The notes: generated from the sequence alone by a model not told the origin. A DNA stretch of 64,000 nucleotides from Dyella_B humi (GCF_044904605.1 NZ_JADIKI010000022.1:62001-126000), one strand, 5' to 3'. Counted from the stretch's first letter, positions 8,928-17,873 are shown. Made by a program: numbers and translations.

Positions 8928-8987
8928 TAGGCTGGGATGCTAATCCCCGCTGTTTTCACGTGATGCTGGGATTGGCATCCCAGCCTA
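8928..8987. repeat. 60-bp inverted repeat after the SLT-like gene
   Basis: Twenty-base arms starting TAGGCTGGGATG and ending CATCCCAGCCTA pair at 19 of 20 positions around a 20-base centre. It starts 9 bases after the stop of the SLT-like gene. With no T-tract it is not a canonical terminator; it looks like a dispersed palindromic repeat, possibly also acting in 3' processing. Confidence 0.7.
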
Positions 8988-9168
8988 CGCGCTCTGGTTC
9001 ATTCCGCATGTCTCAATTTCCTGGTTCGGCACATGGTGTCGAACGGGACTCGACCGTTGTTTCTCCTAGGGTTGCCGCGCCGAGGCAGCGTACCCAAGAC
9101 TTCCGGCAGCGGGCAGTGTCCTGACGAGCCAGCGTCGGCCCGTTAAACTGCCGGCTTCAATCTTGCCG

Positions 9169-10074
9169 ATGCAGCCCATGACGCAGCCTTTTGTCGTGCA
9201 ATTCAACCCCGTCGTCGTGCATCTGGGACCGGTCCAGGTCCACTGGTACGGCCTGATGTATCTGATTGGTTTCTTGGGGGCCTGGTTGCTGGGCGGATAT
9301 CGCCGCAAGCAGGGGCGTTTGCCGGTAAGCCGCGATGCGCTGGGCGACCTGATGTTCTACGGAATGATGGGCATCATCCTGGGCGGCCGCATCTGGTACA
9401 TGCTGTTCTACTACGCGGGCGGTTTCAAATGGATCTGGACCGATCCGCTGGCGCTGTTCCGCGTGTGGGACGGCGGCATGAGCTTCCACGGTGGCCTAGT
9501 CGGCGTGCTGGTGGCGGGTTACTGGTGGTCGCGCCGGCATCGGCTGCACTTCTTCGACACGGTGGATTTCGTTGCGCCTCTGGTGCCGCTGGGCCTAGGT
9601 CTGGGGCGCTTGGGCAATTTCATCAACGGCGAACTGTGGGGTAAGCCGGGCGGCGTGCCGTGGGCGATGATCTTTCCCAATGCTCGCGATGAAGACGCTG
9701 CGCTGGCGGCGAACGATCCGCATCTGACGCAACTCATGCAGCAATTCGGCGGATTGCCGCGCCATCCATCGCAGTTGTATGAACTGGCGCTGGAAGGCGT
9801 GGTGATGTTCAGCGTGCTGTGGCTGGTGTCGATGAAGCCGCGTCCGCGCTATCTGATCTCGGGATTGTTCGCGCTGATGTATGGCTGCTTCCGCTTCGCA
9901 GTGGAATTCGTGCGTGTGCCGGATGCGCAGCTTGGCTATCTGGCCTGGGGCTGGTTGACCATGGGGCAGATCCAGTCGCTGCCGCTGATTGCGGTAGGCA
10001 TCATTTTGCTGTGGATGTCGCGCAAAGCGCCCACCCTGCCGCTCGCCGCGGCAGAGCCCTCCAAGACGGCGTAA
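9169..10074 (+). CDS. lgt: Prolipoprotein diacylglyceryl transferase
   Basis: Integral inner-membrane enzyme that transfers diacylglycerol from phosphatidylglycerol to the lipobox Cys of prolipoproteins, the first step of lipoprotein maturation. About 301 residues with seven predicted helices. Signatures are HWYGLMYLIGF, the GGRIWYMLFY segment, the MSFHGGLVG loop, and the Lgt block GLGRLGNFINGELWG with the essential Arg/Asn/Glu. ATG 9169 is chosen; ATG 9178 and a TTG at 9163 are alternatives and none has a clear ribosome-binding site. The stop is 9 bp before thyA, an ancient proteobacterial pairing, so the two are probably co-transcribed. Confidence 0.96.
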   Translation: MQPMTQPFVVQFNPVVVHLGPVQVHWYGLMYLIGFLGAWLLGGYRRKQGRLPVSRDALGDLMFYGMMGIILGGRIWYMLFYYAGGFKWIWTDPLALFRVWDGGMSFHGGLVGVLVAGYWWSRRHRLHFFDTVDFVAPLVPLGLGLGRLGNFINGELWGKPGGVPWAMIFPNARDEDAALAANDPHLTQLMQQFGGLPRHPSQLYELALEGVVMFSVLWLVSMKPRPRYLISGLFALMYGCFRFAVEFVRVPDAQLGYLAWGWLTMGQIQSLPLIAVGIILLWMSRKAPTLPLAAAEPSKTA

Positions 10075-10083
10075 AATCCCGGT

Positions 10084-10878
10084 ATGCGCGCTTACCTCGA
10101 CTTGCTTCGCCACGTGCTGGATCACGGCACGGAAAAAACCGATCGCACCGGCACCGGCACGCGCAGCGTGTTCGGCCGGCAGATGCGTTTCAATCTCAAC
10201 GAAGGCTTCCCGCTGGTCACCACCAAGAAGCTGCACTTGAAGTCGATCGTGCACGAGCTGATCTGGTTCCTGCGCGGCGATACCAATATCGCGTATCTGA
10301 AGGAACAAGGCGTCAGCATCTGGGACGAATGGGCGGACGAACACGGCGATCTCGGCCCGGTATACGGCAAGCAGTGGCGCGCGTGGCCCACGGCCGACGG
10401 GCGCGTCGTGGATCAAATCCGTTGGGTGGTTGAGGAGATCAAGCGCAACCCGGATTCGCGCCGCCTGATCGTGAGTGCGTGGAACGTGGGCGAGTTGCCG
10501 AAGATGGCGTTGATGCCCTGTCATGCGTTGTTCCAGTTCTACGTGGCGAACGGCGAGCTGAGTTGTCAGCTCTATCAGCGCTCCGGCGATATTTTTCTCG
10601 GCGTGCCGTTCAACATCGCCAGCTATGCGCTGCTTACGCACATGATCGCGCAGGTATGCGGACTGGGCTTGGGTGATTTCGTGCATACGCTGGGCGATGC
10701 GCATCTCTACAGCAATCATCTGGAGCAGGCGCGTTTGCAACTCACGCGCGAGCCACGTCCGTTGCCGCGGCTGAAGCTCAATCCGGAAGTTACGTCGATC
10801 TTCGACTTCCGCTTCGAAGACGTAGCGATTGAGGATTACCACCCGCATCCGGCGATCAAGGCGCCGGTGGCGGTGTAG
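10084..10878 (+). CDS. thyA: Thymidylate synthase
   Basis: Cytosolic enzyme making dTMP from dUMP with methylenetetrahydrofolate as donor and reductant. It is 264 residues, exactly the length of the E. coli enzyme. Diagnostic stretches are the nucleotide-phosphate Arg region DRTGTGTRSVFG, the LHLKSIVHELIWFLRGDTN block, the catalytic Cys in LMPCHALFQFYV, and QRSGDIFLGVPFNIASYA followed by HTLGDAHLYSNH. It follows lgt closely, and folA, which regenerates the folate used here, is next after a 160-bp gap. Confidence 0.98.
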   Translation: MRAYLDLLRHVLDHGTEKTDRTGTGTRSVFGRQMRFNLNEGFPLVTTKKLHLKSIVHELIWFLRGDTNIAYLKEQGVSIWDEWADEHGDLGPVYGKQWRAWPTADGRVVDQIRWVVEEIKRNPDSRRLIVSAWNVGELPKMALMPCHALFQFYVANGELSCQLYQRSGDIFLGVPFNIASYALLTHMIAQVCGLGLGDFVHTLGDAHLYSNHLEQARLQLTREPRPLPRLKLNPEVTSIFDFRFEDVAIEDYHPHPAIKAPVAV

Positions 10879-10879
10879 G

Positions 10880-10970
10880 TCAGGAGTGAGTGAAGGCGAG
10901 TGAGGGGGAGAGAAAAGCGTCGATGGCCGGCCTTTGCTCTTCACTCACTCCTCACTCCCCTCCACTCACT
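10880..10970. repeat. GAGTGAG-type imperfect inverted repeat
   Basis: Purine-rich left arm (AGGAGTGAGTG, GAGTGAGGGGGAG) and complementary pyrimidine right arm (CACTCACTCCTCACTCCCCTC) surround a centre with GGCCGGCCTTTG. The element at 52411-52505 has the same design and related core (GGGCC/CTTTCTC). Probably a dispersed intergenic repeat; it separates thyA from folA. Confidence 0.55.
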
Positions 10971-11040
10971 TCTATATAATGAGCGGTCGGTCGGGCTGGT
11001 CCCGGCCTTTATGACACCACTGCCGTCCGCTGGAGCTTCC

Positions 11041-11529
11041 ATGGCCATTTCGCTGATCGCCGCCCTCGACGAGAACTTTGCAATCGGTCGCAAGGGCCAG
11101 CTCCCCTGGCATCTGCCGGACGATCTGAAATGGTTCAAGCAGCTGACCGTCGGCAAGCATGTGCTAATGGGCTACAACACCGCCGTGTCGATCGGCCGGG
11201 CCCTGCCGGACCGCGTGAACTTGGTGCTGTCGCAGCGGCATGAGGCGCCGTTCCCTGGTCAGATTACGGTGCGTTCCATCGAAGAAGCTCAGGCGCGTTC
11301 CGACGGCACCGGCCTGATGGTGATCGGCGGCGGCAAGGTGTTCCATGACGCGCTGCCGATGGCGCGGCGGCTTTATCTCACCTGGGTGGGCGCGGCGGTG
11401 GATGGGGCCGATGCGTTCTTCCCTGGCATTCATTTCAGCGACTGGACCGAGGTTAAGCGCTCGCATCACAAGAAGGATGCGCAGCACAGCTACGACTTCG
11501 ACATGGTCGAATACATCCGCAACAGCTGA
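11041..11529 (+). CDS. folA: Dihydrofolate reductase
   Basis: NADPH-dependent reduction of dihydrofolate to tetrahydrofolate. 162 residues starting at ATG 11041 (MAISLIAALDENFAIGRKG). The active-site segment LPWHLPDDLKWFK contains the conserved Trp and the catalytic Asp, and IGGGKVFHDALPMARRLYLTW is the C-terminal cofactor-binding block. The frame is open further upstream through the repeat element, but the family begins at this Met. Function pairs with thyA, whose reaction consumes the reduced folate. Confidence 0.97.
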   Translation: MAISLIAALDENFAIGRKGQLPWHLPDDLKWFKQLTVGKHVLMGYNTAVSIGRALPDRVNLVLSQRHEAPFPGQITVRSIEEAQARSDGTGLMVIGGGKVFHDALPMARRLYLTWVGAAVDGADAFFPGIHFSDWTEVKRSHHKKDAQHSYDFDMVEYIRNS

Positions 11530-11538
11530 TTCCGCTGC

Positions 11539-12501
11539 GTGAACGCCGCCGCCGGCGCAATGCTGCATGTGATGGCCGGCGTGCTGCGCGATGCGCAGGG
11601 CAGGGTGCTGCTGGCGCAGCGTCCGCCGGGTAAGCATCTGGCCGGTTTCTGGGAGTTTCCCGGCGGCAAGCTCGAACCTGGGGAATTGCCGCAGCTTGCC
11701 TTGATGCGTGAACTGCGTGAAGAACTGGATGTGCAGATCGAACCGCAGGATGGCACGCCCCTGATCCGCATACCGTGGCGTTATGGCGAGCGTGGCCTGC
11801 TGCTGGATGCGTGGCAATTCACGCGTTGGCGGGGCGAGCCGAAGTCGCTCGAGGGGCAGGCCCTGCAGTGGCAGATGCCGTGCGACGTCGACCTGACAAT
11901 GCTGGCACCTGCCGATCGTCCCATTCTGCAGGCGCTGCGCTTACCTGCGATCTACGCAATTACGCCCGCCGATGTACCGCCGGATCACGCTGAGGTATGG
12001 CACACGCACGTGGCGGCTGTGCTCGAACAGGGCATTGGGCTGATCCAGCTGCGCTTTCCGCTGTGGTCGATTGAAGAAGTGCGTGCCCTGGCAGCCCGCT
12101 TGCAGGGCCTCGCGGTGCGATGCGGCGCCAGCCTGTTGCTCAACGGCGACGTGGAAGGTGCGCGCCAGCTGGGCGAGGGCGTCGGCGTGCACGTGAAGGC
12201 GTCGCAGCTCGATCAGCTGAAAGAACGCCCCTTGCCCTGGTCGCAACTGATCGGCGCCAGTTGTCACGATGCCGACCAGCTGGCGAAGGGTGCACAGTTC
12301 GCCGACTTCGCCACGCTATCGCCGGTAGCGGCCACCGCCAGTCATCCAGAGGCAGCTGTGCTGGGCTGGTCGCGTTTCCAGGCCCTGGCCGAAGCCGCCG
12401 CGCTACCCGTCTACGCGCTCGGCGGCATGGCGCCTGCGCAGACCGAAGAAGCGCGCAAGCACGGCGCCCAGGGCGTGGCGGGCATCGGTGCTTTCTGGTG
12501 A
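11539..12501 (+). CDS. Nudix hydrolase (MutT-type) fused to ThiE-like domain
   Basis: Two-domain cytosolic protein of 320 residues. The N-terminal part (about 10-130) is a MutT-like Nudix hydrolase: GKLEPGELPQLALMRELREE fits the Nudix box G-x5-E-x7-R-E-U-x-E-E, expected to cleave 8-oxo-dGTP. The C-terminal part (about 135-320) is a thiamine-phosphate-synthase-like TIM barrel: YAITP start, GLIQLRFP, LLLNGDVEGARQLGEGVGVH, FATLSPVAATASHP and YALGGMAP. The combination is a recurring gammaproteobacterial fusion whose ThiE half is of uncertain activity. I use the GTG at 11539; ATG 11560 or 11572 are equally possible. It follows folA by 9 bp. Confidence 0.9.
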   Translation: MNAAAGAMLHVMAGVLRDAQGRVLLAQRPPGKHLAGFWEFPGGKLEPGELPQLALMRELREELDVQIEPQDGTPLIRIPWRYGERGLLLDAWQFTRWRGEPKSLEGQALQWQMPCDVDLTMLAPADRPILQALRLPAIYAITPADVPPDHAEVWHTHVAAVLEQGIGLIQLRFPLWSIEEVRALAARLQGLAVRCGASLLLNGDVEGARQLGEGVGVHVKASQLDQLKERPLPWSQLIGASCHDADQLAKGAQFADFATLSPVAATASHPEAAVLGWSRFQALAEAAALPVYALGGMAPAQTEEARKHGAQGVAGIGAFW

Positions 12502-12541
12502 ATAGCTTGCCCGGCGGGGCAGGCAGCAGTAGCGTGGGGCC

Positions 12542-12820
12542 ATGCGTATCGTTTACCGCGCCCAGAATCTGATCGACGCCCATCTGGTGAAAGATGCGCT
12601 GGAGAGCGCTGAGGTGCCCGCCTTCATCTCCGGCGAATACCTCACCGGTGGTGTCGGGCAGCTCCCTGCGCTGGATTACGTGGCAGTGCTGGTACCCGAA
12701 TCCAGCGTGGATGCAGCCGAGTCGATCGTGCGCGAAATCGATCACGCGCTCGCCGAAGCGCGCCTGGCCATCCACGAACTCGACGACGATGCGGACAGCC
12801 TGGTGCCGCAGCCCGGTTGA
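12542..12820 (+). CDS. DUF2007-family small protein
   Basis: 92-residue soluble protein beginning MRIVYRAQNLIDAHLVKDAL, with the family's ISGEYLTGGVGQLPA and YVAVLVPESSVDAA stretches, which resemble a PII-like/ferredoxin-like fold. The family is annotated only as putative signal transducing proteins and has no settled role. The C-terminal ten or so residues are acidic. It sits 40 bp after the Nudix-ThiE gene and 91 bp before apt, so it may belong to either unit. Confidence 0.85.
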   Translation: MRIVYRAQNLIDAHLVKDALESAEVPAFISGEYLTGGVGQLPALDYVAVLVPESSVDAAESIVREIDHALAEARLAIHELDDDADSLVPQPG

Positions 12821-12911
12821 TCACGGAGCGTTTCCCTTTTCTCTCCATTGAGGAGAGGCTGTCGTACCGCATGCAGGTATCCTACCCGGCGCATCACCAC
12901 TGGAGCCCTGC

Positions 12912-13430
12912 ATGACCGAGTTTGCAAGCTTGATTCGCGCTGTACCGGATTTCCCGAAGCCGGGCGTCACCTTTCGTGACATCACGCCGCTGTTGGCCGA
13001 CGGCTCCGCCTTCGCGCGTTGCATCGACGCGCTGGTCGAGCCATGGCTGGACAGTGACGTGCAGGCCGTGTGTGGCGTCGAATCGCGCGGCTTCATCTTT
13101 GCCGCGGCGATGGCGCAGAAACTGGGCGCGGGCTTCGTACCGCTACGCAAGCCGGGCAAGCTGCCGCCGCCCGTCATGTATGCCGATTACCAACTCGAAT
13201 ACGGTACCGATCGCCTCGAAGCGCGCGTCGGCACCGTGCGCCACGGCGAGCGCGTGCTGCTGGTGGACGACGTCCTTGCCACCGGCGGCACGCTTGGCGC
13301 CGCGCGCAATCTATTGGGCCAGCTCGGTGCAGAGCTGGTGGGCGCGTCGGTGGTGATCGAGCTGCTAGCCCTGCAGGGTCGGGCGCTTTGGCCACGGGAC
13401 ATTCCGCTGCATACCGTGTTGCATTACTGA
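12912..13430 (+). CDS. apt: Adenine phosphoribosyltransferase
   Basis: Purine-salvage enzyme that joins adenine and PRPP to give AMP. 172 residues. The N-terminal VPDFPKPGVTFRDITPLL is the classic APRT start, GVESRGFIFAAAMA carries the pyrophosphate loop, RKPGKLP the flexible-loop base-recognition segment, and VLLVDDVLATGGTLGAA the PRPP-binding motif with the two acidic residues. The ATG at 12912 gives the expected family N-terminus. It stands as a single gene 48 bp upstream of msrA. Confidence 0.97.
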   Translation: MTEFASLIRAVPDFPKPGVTFRDITPLLADGSAFARCIDALVEPWLDSDVQAVCGVESRGFIFAAAMAQKLGAGFVPLRKPGKLPPPVMYADYQLEYGTDRLEARVGTVRHGERVLLVDDVLATGGTLGAARNLLGQLGAELVGASVVIELLALQGRALWPRDIPLHTVLHY

Positions 13431-13477
13431 CGCCGGCCCACACCTTCAGACATATCACTCTGAAGGAGATCGCGGTC

Positions 13478-14131
<654 letters not shown>

Positions 14132-14140
14132 TTCGTGCCT

Positions 14141-14180
14141 CATGGCCGTCATTCCCGCGAAAGCGGGAATGACGGCCATG
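14141..14180. terminator. Perfect 18-bp palindrome with GAAA loop between convergent genes
   Basis: Arms starting CATGGCCGTCATTCCCGC pair perfectly across the tetraloop GAAA. It lies 9 bases after the msrA stop and 13 bases beyond the DUF3501 stop on the other strand, so it can end transcription from both sides. It lacks a T-tract and shares its arm with the longer repeats at 16188-16271, 27669-27801 and 55294-55423, so it is a dispersed repeat doing terminator duty rather than a classical intrinsic terminator. Confidence 0.65.
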
Positions 14181-14193
14181 GAGTAAGGTGCCG

Positions 14194-14799
14194 CTAATCG
14201 AAATCGACCACCAACGCCTTACGCAGCGTGTCCGATAACGTAACTTTCTCGCGCATCTCCGAATGCGTAGAAGCCAGCGTCACCGCAACGCCGGCTTTCC
14301 AATCCTCGATCATCCGGTCATCCAGCTCGAACCGCAGAAAATGCACCGCAGCGGTTTTTTCTTCGGTACTGCGATCCATATCTTCATCGGCGATGGCGGT
14401 GACCGGCGCATGTCCGCTTACCGTCAGCACAATGTTATGTTCGATGCCGACTAATCGCGCCAGCTCATGCTTGCGCTGTTCCACGTCGGCATACTCGATG
14501 AATAGCGTGGCCTTGAGGTTTTTTCCATCGGGAATGAGTGGATTGTAGGCATCCAATTCCTCGTTGATGCCATCGGCTTCGAAGATACGCTCGATACGCA
14601 ACATCTCCTGCACCTGATACTGGATGGTGAGCCGATCCTCGAAGGCGAGTGTGAGATGCGCGCCAAGATGCACATTGCGATTCCTTTTGTGCGCCATGAC
14701 GCGCGCGCGGAAATCGGCACGTTGCGCGGCGTAGGCTTCGAGCGAAAGCAGATCATGGCGCTGCAGTTTGTTCGTGGGTGTCGAAAGTTGAGCGTTCAT
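14194..14799 (-). CDS. DUF3501-family protein
   Basis: 201-residue soluble protein. The start ATG 14799 gives MNAQLSTPTNKLQRHDLLSLEAYA; longer openings run into the Fe-S gene upstream. The conserved DUF3501 segments are QVQEMLRIERIFEADGINEELDAYNPLIP and the C-terminal VHFLRFELDD. No catalytic motif is evident. It lies 8 bp after the GlpC-like Fe-S gene. The set rubrerythrin, Fe-S protein and DUF3501 is a recurring gene trio in proteobacteria, so it probably works with them in peroxide or redox defence. Molecular role unknown. Confidence 0.85.
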   Translation of the reverse strand: MNAQLSTPTNKLQRHDLLSLEAYAAQRADFRARVMAHKRNRNVHLGAHLTLAFEDRLTIQYQVQEMLRIERIFEADGINEELDAYNPLIPDGKNLKATLFIEYADVEQRKHELARLVGIEHNIVLTVSGHAPVTAIADEDMDRSTEEKTAAVHFLRFELDDRMIEDWKAGVAVTLASTHSEMREKVTLSDTLRKALVVDFD

Positions 14800-14807
14800 G
14801 TCGATGT

Positions 14808-16151
14808 TTATATCCCGTAAGCCTTGCGTAGCAGGCTCAGTGGATGTTCGGCTGCGGGGTTGTCGCCCAGGCCATGCGCGATGTGGCCGCCGGCCATCGG
14901 GCAATCGCTGGTGAAGTGCGTGGCTTCCGCTTGCGCCACACGGTTTTCTACCGGCTTGGCGAGTTTGCGCGATAGTGCGTACGTCTTGTGCTTCACGCCG
15001 TAAGTACCGTCGTGGCCAGAGCAGCGTTCGATGGTGGTGATTTCCGTATTCGGCACCAACCGCAGGATCTCGGCGGTCTTGGGGCCGATCTTCTGCACGC
15101 GTTGATGGCAGGGCACTTGCCACGCGACCGTGCCAAGCGATTGCTTGAAATCGGTGACCAGCAGCCCGGCTTTATGGCGTTCGGCCAGGTATTCGAAGGG
15201 GTCGAAGAAGTGGTCACGCACCAGCGCCACATCGTCGTCATCCGGAAACATCAGCGGCAGTTCCTGCTTGAACATCAGCACGCAGGAAGGAATCGCCGCA
15301 GTGAAATCCCAGCCTTCGCGCGCCATCTTCGCCAGCACTGGAATGTTGCGTTCTTTGTACTTGCGTACGGTTTCAAGATCACCCAGCTCGAACTTTGGCA
15401 TGCCACAGCAGCTTTCTTGTTCCACCAGGCGTACGGGGATGGCATTGTGCTTGAGTACGGCAGCGAGATCTTCTACGACGCCCGGCTCGGAATGGTCGCA
15501 GTAACAAGTGGCGAAGATGGCAACCTTGCCGCGTGTGCGTCCGGCCGGCTTGGCTTCACCTTGGCCGTCGAGTTTGCGCAGACGCTTGCGTGCGGTGGGC
15601 GTGTGATAAGCCGGTACGCGCGCCTGCGCGTCCACGCCCATGGTTTTTTCCAGCAGCTTGCGCGCGGTCTTGTTCTTGTTCGTTGCGTTGATGGTTTGCA
15701 CGACGACGGGAATGGAAGCGAGTTTGCCGACAGCGCGCGTATTGGAAAGGATGCGTGCGGACACCGGCGCGCCATGCTCGCGAAAGTCGACGGCTTTGGC
15801 GCGCAGCATCACGTGCGGGAAATCCACGTTCCACGGATGCGGTGGCACGTACGGGCATTTGGTGAGATAGCACAGGTCACACAGGTAACACTGTTCGGTC
15901 ACCTTGACGTAGTCGCTTTTCGCAACGCCGTCGATTTCCATTGATTCTGAGTTGTCGATCAGGTCGAACAGCGTGGGAAAAGCGTGGCACAGGCTGACGC
16001 AGCGGCGGCAGCCGTGGCAGATGTTGAAGACGCGTTCCAGTTCGGCATCGAGTGATTGGCGATCCCAGAATTCGGGGTTGAGCCAATCCAGTGGATGGCG
16101 TGTCGGTGCTTCGAGGCTGCCTTCGCGAGTTGTGCCGATGGGTTCTGCCAT
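14808..16151 (-). CDS. GlpC/HdrD-like (4Fe-4S) oxidoreductase with CCG domains
   Basis: 447-residue Fe-S protein. Two ferredoxin-type clusters are seen near residues 45-100: CHGCRRCVSLCHAFP and CYLCDLCYLTKCPYVPPH. The C-terminal half has CCG-type cysteine-rich domains as in GlpC and heterodisulfide reductase: ATCYCDHSE with ESCCGMP, then PCHQRVQ with RCSGHDG, where the second lacks the CCG doublet (Cys-Ser-Gly). No signal peptide or membrane helix is obvious. Start ATG 16151; the preceding repeat element was excluded. It sits between rubrerythrin and DUF3501 and likely passes electrons within that trio. Glycerol-3-phosphate dehydrogenase subunit C is a common but probably wrong label since GlpA/GlpB are absent. 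Confidence 0.88.
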   Translation of the reverse strand: MAEPIGTTREGSLEAPTRHPLDWLNPEFWDRQSLDAELERVFNICHGCRRCVSLCHAFPTLFDLIDNSESMEIDGVAKSDYVKVTEQCYLCDLCYLTKCPYVPPHPWNVDFPHVMLRAKAVDFREHGAPVSARILSNTRAVGKLASIPVVVQTINATNKNKTARKLLEKTMGVDAQARVPAYHTPTARKRLRKLDGQGEAKPAGRTRGKVAIFATCYCDHSEPGVVEDLAAVLKHNAIPVRLVEQESCCGMPKFELGDLETVRKYKERNIPVLAKMAREGWDFTAAIPSCVLMFKQELPLMFPDDDDVALVRDHFFDPFEYLAERHKAGLLVTDFKQSLGTVAWQVPCHQRVQKIGPKTAEILRLVPNTEITTIERCSGHDGTYGVKHKTYALSRKLAKPVENRVAQAEATHFTSDCPMAGGHIAHGLGDNPAAEHPLSLLRKAYGI

Positions 16152-16187
16152 GGGGTTGTCTCTGACGTTGCCCTGTGTAACCGCAAG

Positions 16188-16271
16188 GCCGTCATTCCCG
16201 CGAAAGCGGGAATCCCTCTCGCTCTTGCATCGCAAGCGAAAGTGGATCCCCGCTTTCGCGGGGATGACGGC
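16188..16271. repeat. 84-bp palindromic repeat inside the rubrerythrin operon
   Basis: Arms GCCGTCATTCCCGCGAAAGC and the near-complement ending GGGGATGACGGC face each other around a centre that itself contains a short hairpin. Same terminal arm as 14141-14180, 27669-27801 and 55294-55423. A second, shorter CCCTCTCCCC/GGGGAGAGGG hairpin follows at about 16320-16342. Together they fill the 206-bp gap between rubrerythrin and the Fe-S gene and could set differential mRNA stability. Confidence 0.75.
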
Positions 16272-16357
16272 ATCATGGGGTTGCAGGGTCTTCACGCAAG
16301 ATTGGCCCCTCACCCCAGCCCTCTCCCCAGCGGGGAGAGGGAGTAGTTGCTATTGCG

Positions 16358-16780
16358 TCAGGAGGCGAGTTCGTTCAGCGCCTTCGTAAACCGATTCGCA
16401 TGCGAGCGTTCCGCCTTGGCGAGCGTTTCGAACCAATCGGCCACTTCCTCGAAGCCTTCTTCGCGCGCAGCTTTCGCCATGCCCGGATACATGTCGGTGT
16501 ATTCGTGGGTTTCACCCGCGATGGCGCTTTGCAGGTTCTCTTTAGTGGGGCCGAAGGGTTTGCCGGTAGCGGGATCGCCGCATTGCTCCAGGTATTCCAG
16601 ATGGCCATGGGCATGGCCAGTTTCGCCTTCAGCGGTCGAACGGAATACGGCGGATACGTCGTTGTAGCCTTCCACATCGGCTTTCGATGCGAAGTAGAGA
16701 TACCGGCGGTTGGCCATCGATTCGCCGGCGAACGCGTCTTTCAGGTTCTGCTCCGTCTTGGAGCCTTTCAGCTTGCTCAT
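16358..16780 (-). CDS. Rubrerythrin-family diiron protein
   Basis: 140-residue four-helix-bundle diiron protein that reduces peroxide. Helix ligands are visible as FAGESMANRRYLYFA, AEGETGHAHGH, AGETHEYTDMYP and AKAERSHANRF, giving the Glu/His set of the oxo-bridged diiron centre. The C-terminal rubredoxin domain of classical rubrerythrin is absent, so electrons must come from a partner; the downstream Fe-S protein is the obvious candidate. Start ATG 16780 is preceded by an AGGTGA-type site. Transcribed first in the leftward trio, next to oxyR, which supports a role against peroxide. Confidence 0.93.
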   Translation of the reverse strand: MSKLKGSKTEQNLKDAFAGESMANRRYLYFASKADVEGYNDVSAVFRSTAEGETGHAHGHLEYLEQCGDPATGKPFGPTKENLQSAIAGETHEYTDMYPGMAKAAREEGFEEVADWFETLAKAERSHANRFTKALNELAS

Positions 16781-16928
16781 GACATCACCTCGTGGCGTTG
16801 GGCTTGAGAGGGAAATGCAGAGGCGGCCTCACGGTCGCGCCTTCCGAGCGTAGCGCGCTGTAGGACAAGTATGAAATTGATTGTTCTTATGAGGATGATT
16901 GACGCCAGCTATGGCGCAACGCAGCACT

Positions 16929-17873
16929 TCACATCACGCGTCGACGCTTTGCCGGCACCGCGTTGACGGTGTGCGGATCGAGCAGATCTTTTGGCAAACT
17001 CTTGAATATGTCCGCCAACTGTTTCAGAAAACCGCTCATGGCTGAGCTCTTGCGCCACACCATGGCTACGCGGCGGCTGGGCGGATGCCCGCCGAATTCC
17101 ACAAACTGCAAGTTGGGTGCTTGCGCGACCGGTGGTTTCACCGCAAGTGTGGGCAGCAAGGTGATACCGACGTTGGAAGCTACCATCTGGCGCAAGGTTT
17201 CGAGACTGGTTGCGCGAAAGCCGCTCTTTTCGCCGGCGCCTGCCATGTGACACACCTCCAGCGCCTGATCGCGCAGACAGTGGCCGTCTTCCAGCAGCAG
17301 CAGGCTCTGATCGGAAAGATCGCTGAGCTTTAACTGCGTCCGTTTGGCCAACGGGTGCGATTGCGGCACGGCCAACATAAACGGTTCTTCGAACAGAAAT
17401 TCCGCATGCAGGCTGTCGTCATGGATCGGCAAGGCCAGCACGCCGGCATCGAGCTTGCCTTCGCGCAGGCGATGCAGCACGACTTCGGTTTTCTCCTCTA
17501 CCAGCAGCAGTTCTAAACGAGGAAAGCGTTCGCGCACCATCGGTACCACGTGCGGAAGCAGATAGGGGCCAAGCGTAGGGAAGATGCCCAGCCGCACCGT
17601 GCCCGATTCCGGATCCACCGTGCGCCGCGCAATGCCCTTGATCTGCTCGATTTCGTTCAACACCTCGCGCGCACGATTGGCGATGTCGCGGCCTACCTCG
17701 GTGAGCAATACCTTGCGAGGCGTACGTTCCACCAAGGCCACGCCCAGCTCGTCTTCCAGCTTCTTGATCTGGGTGGAAAGGGTGGGTTGGCTGACGAAGC
17801 AGGCTTCCGCCGCGCGCCCGAAGTGCCGATGCTCAGCCAGGGAGACCAGATAGTGGAGATCGCGCAAGTTCAT
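16929..17873 (-). CDS. oxyR: Peroxide-sensing LysR-type regulator OxyR
   Basis: 314-residue LysR-family activator. The winged-helix DNA-binding domain occupies residues 1-60 (AAEACFVSQPTLSTQIKKLE). The redox pair is intact at exactly Cys199 and Cys208 (GHCLRDQALEVC), the numbering of E. coli OxyR, so peroxide sensing by disulfide formation is expected. The tail is basic (PAKRRRVM). It is transcribed in the same direction as the rubrerythrin trio, 148 bp upstream of it. A perfect ATAG-n-T-n3-A-n-CTAT motif stands 14 bases before its start codon, implying autoregulation. Confidence 0.96.
   Translation of the reverse strand: MNLRDLHYLVSLAEHRHFGRAAEACFVSQPTLSTQIKKLEDELGVALVERTPRKVLLTEVGRDIANRAREVLNEIEQIKGIARRTVDPESGTVRLGIFPTLGPYLLPHVVPMVRERFPRLELLLVEEKTEVVLHRLREGKLDAGVLALPIHDDSLHAEFLFEEPFMLAVPQSHPLAKRTQLKLSDLSDQSLLLLEDGHCLRDQALEVCHMAGAGEKSGFRATSLETLRQMVASNVGITLLPTLAVKPPVAQAPNLQFVEFGGHPPSRRVAMVWRKSSAMSGFLKQLADIFKSLPKDLLDPHTVNAVPAKRRRVM

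Noticed and set aside
9595..10944. Long minus-strand open frame (449 codons) opposite lgt and thyA
   Set aside because: Antisense of two unmistakable housekeeping genes; composition Arg/His/Gln-rich, no domain. Typical GC-rich shadow.
14808..16151. Glycerol-3-phosphate dehydrogenase subunit C
   Set aside because: No glpA/glpB nearby and operon partners are rubrerythrin and DUF3501.
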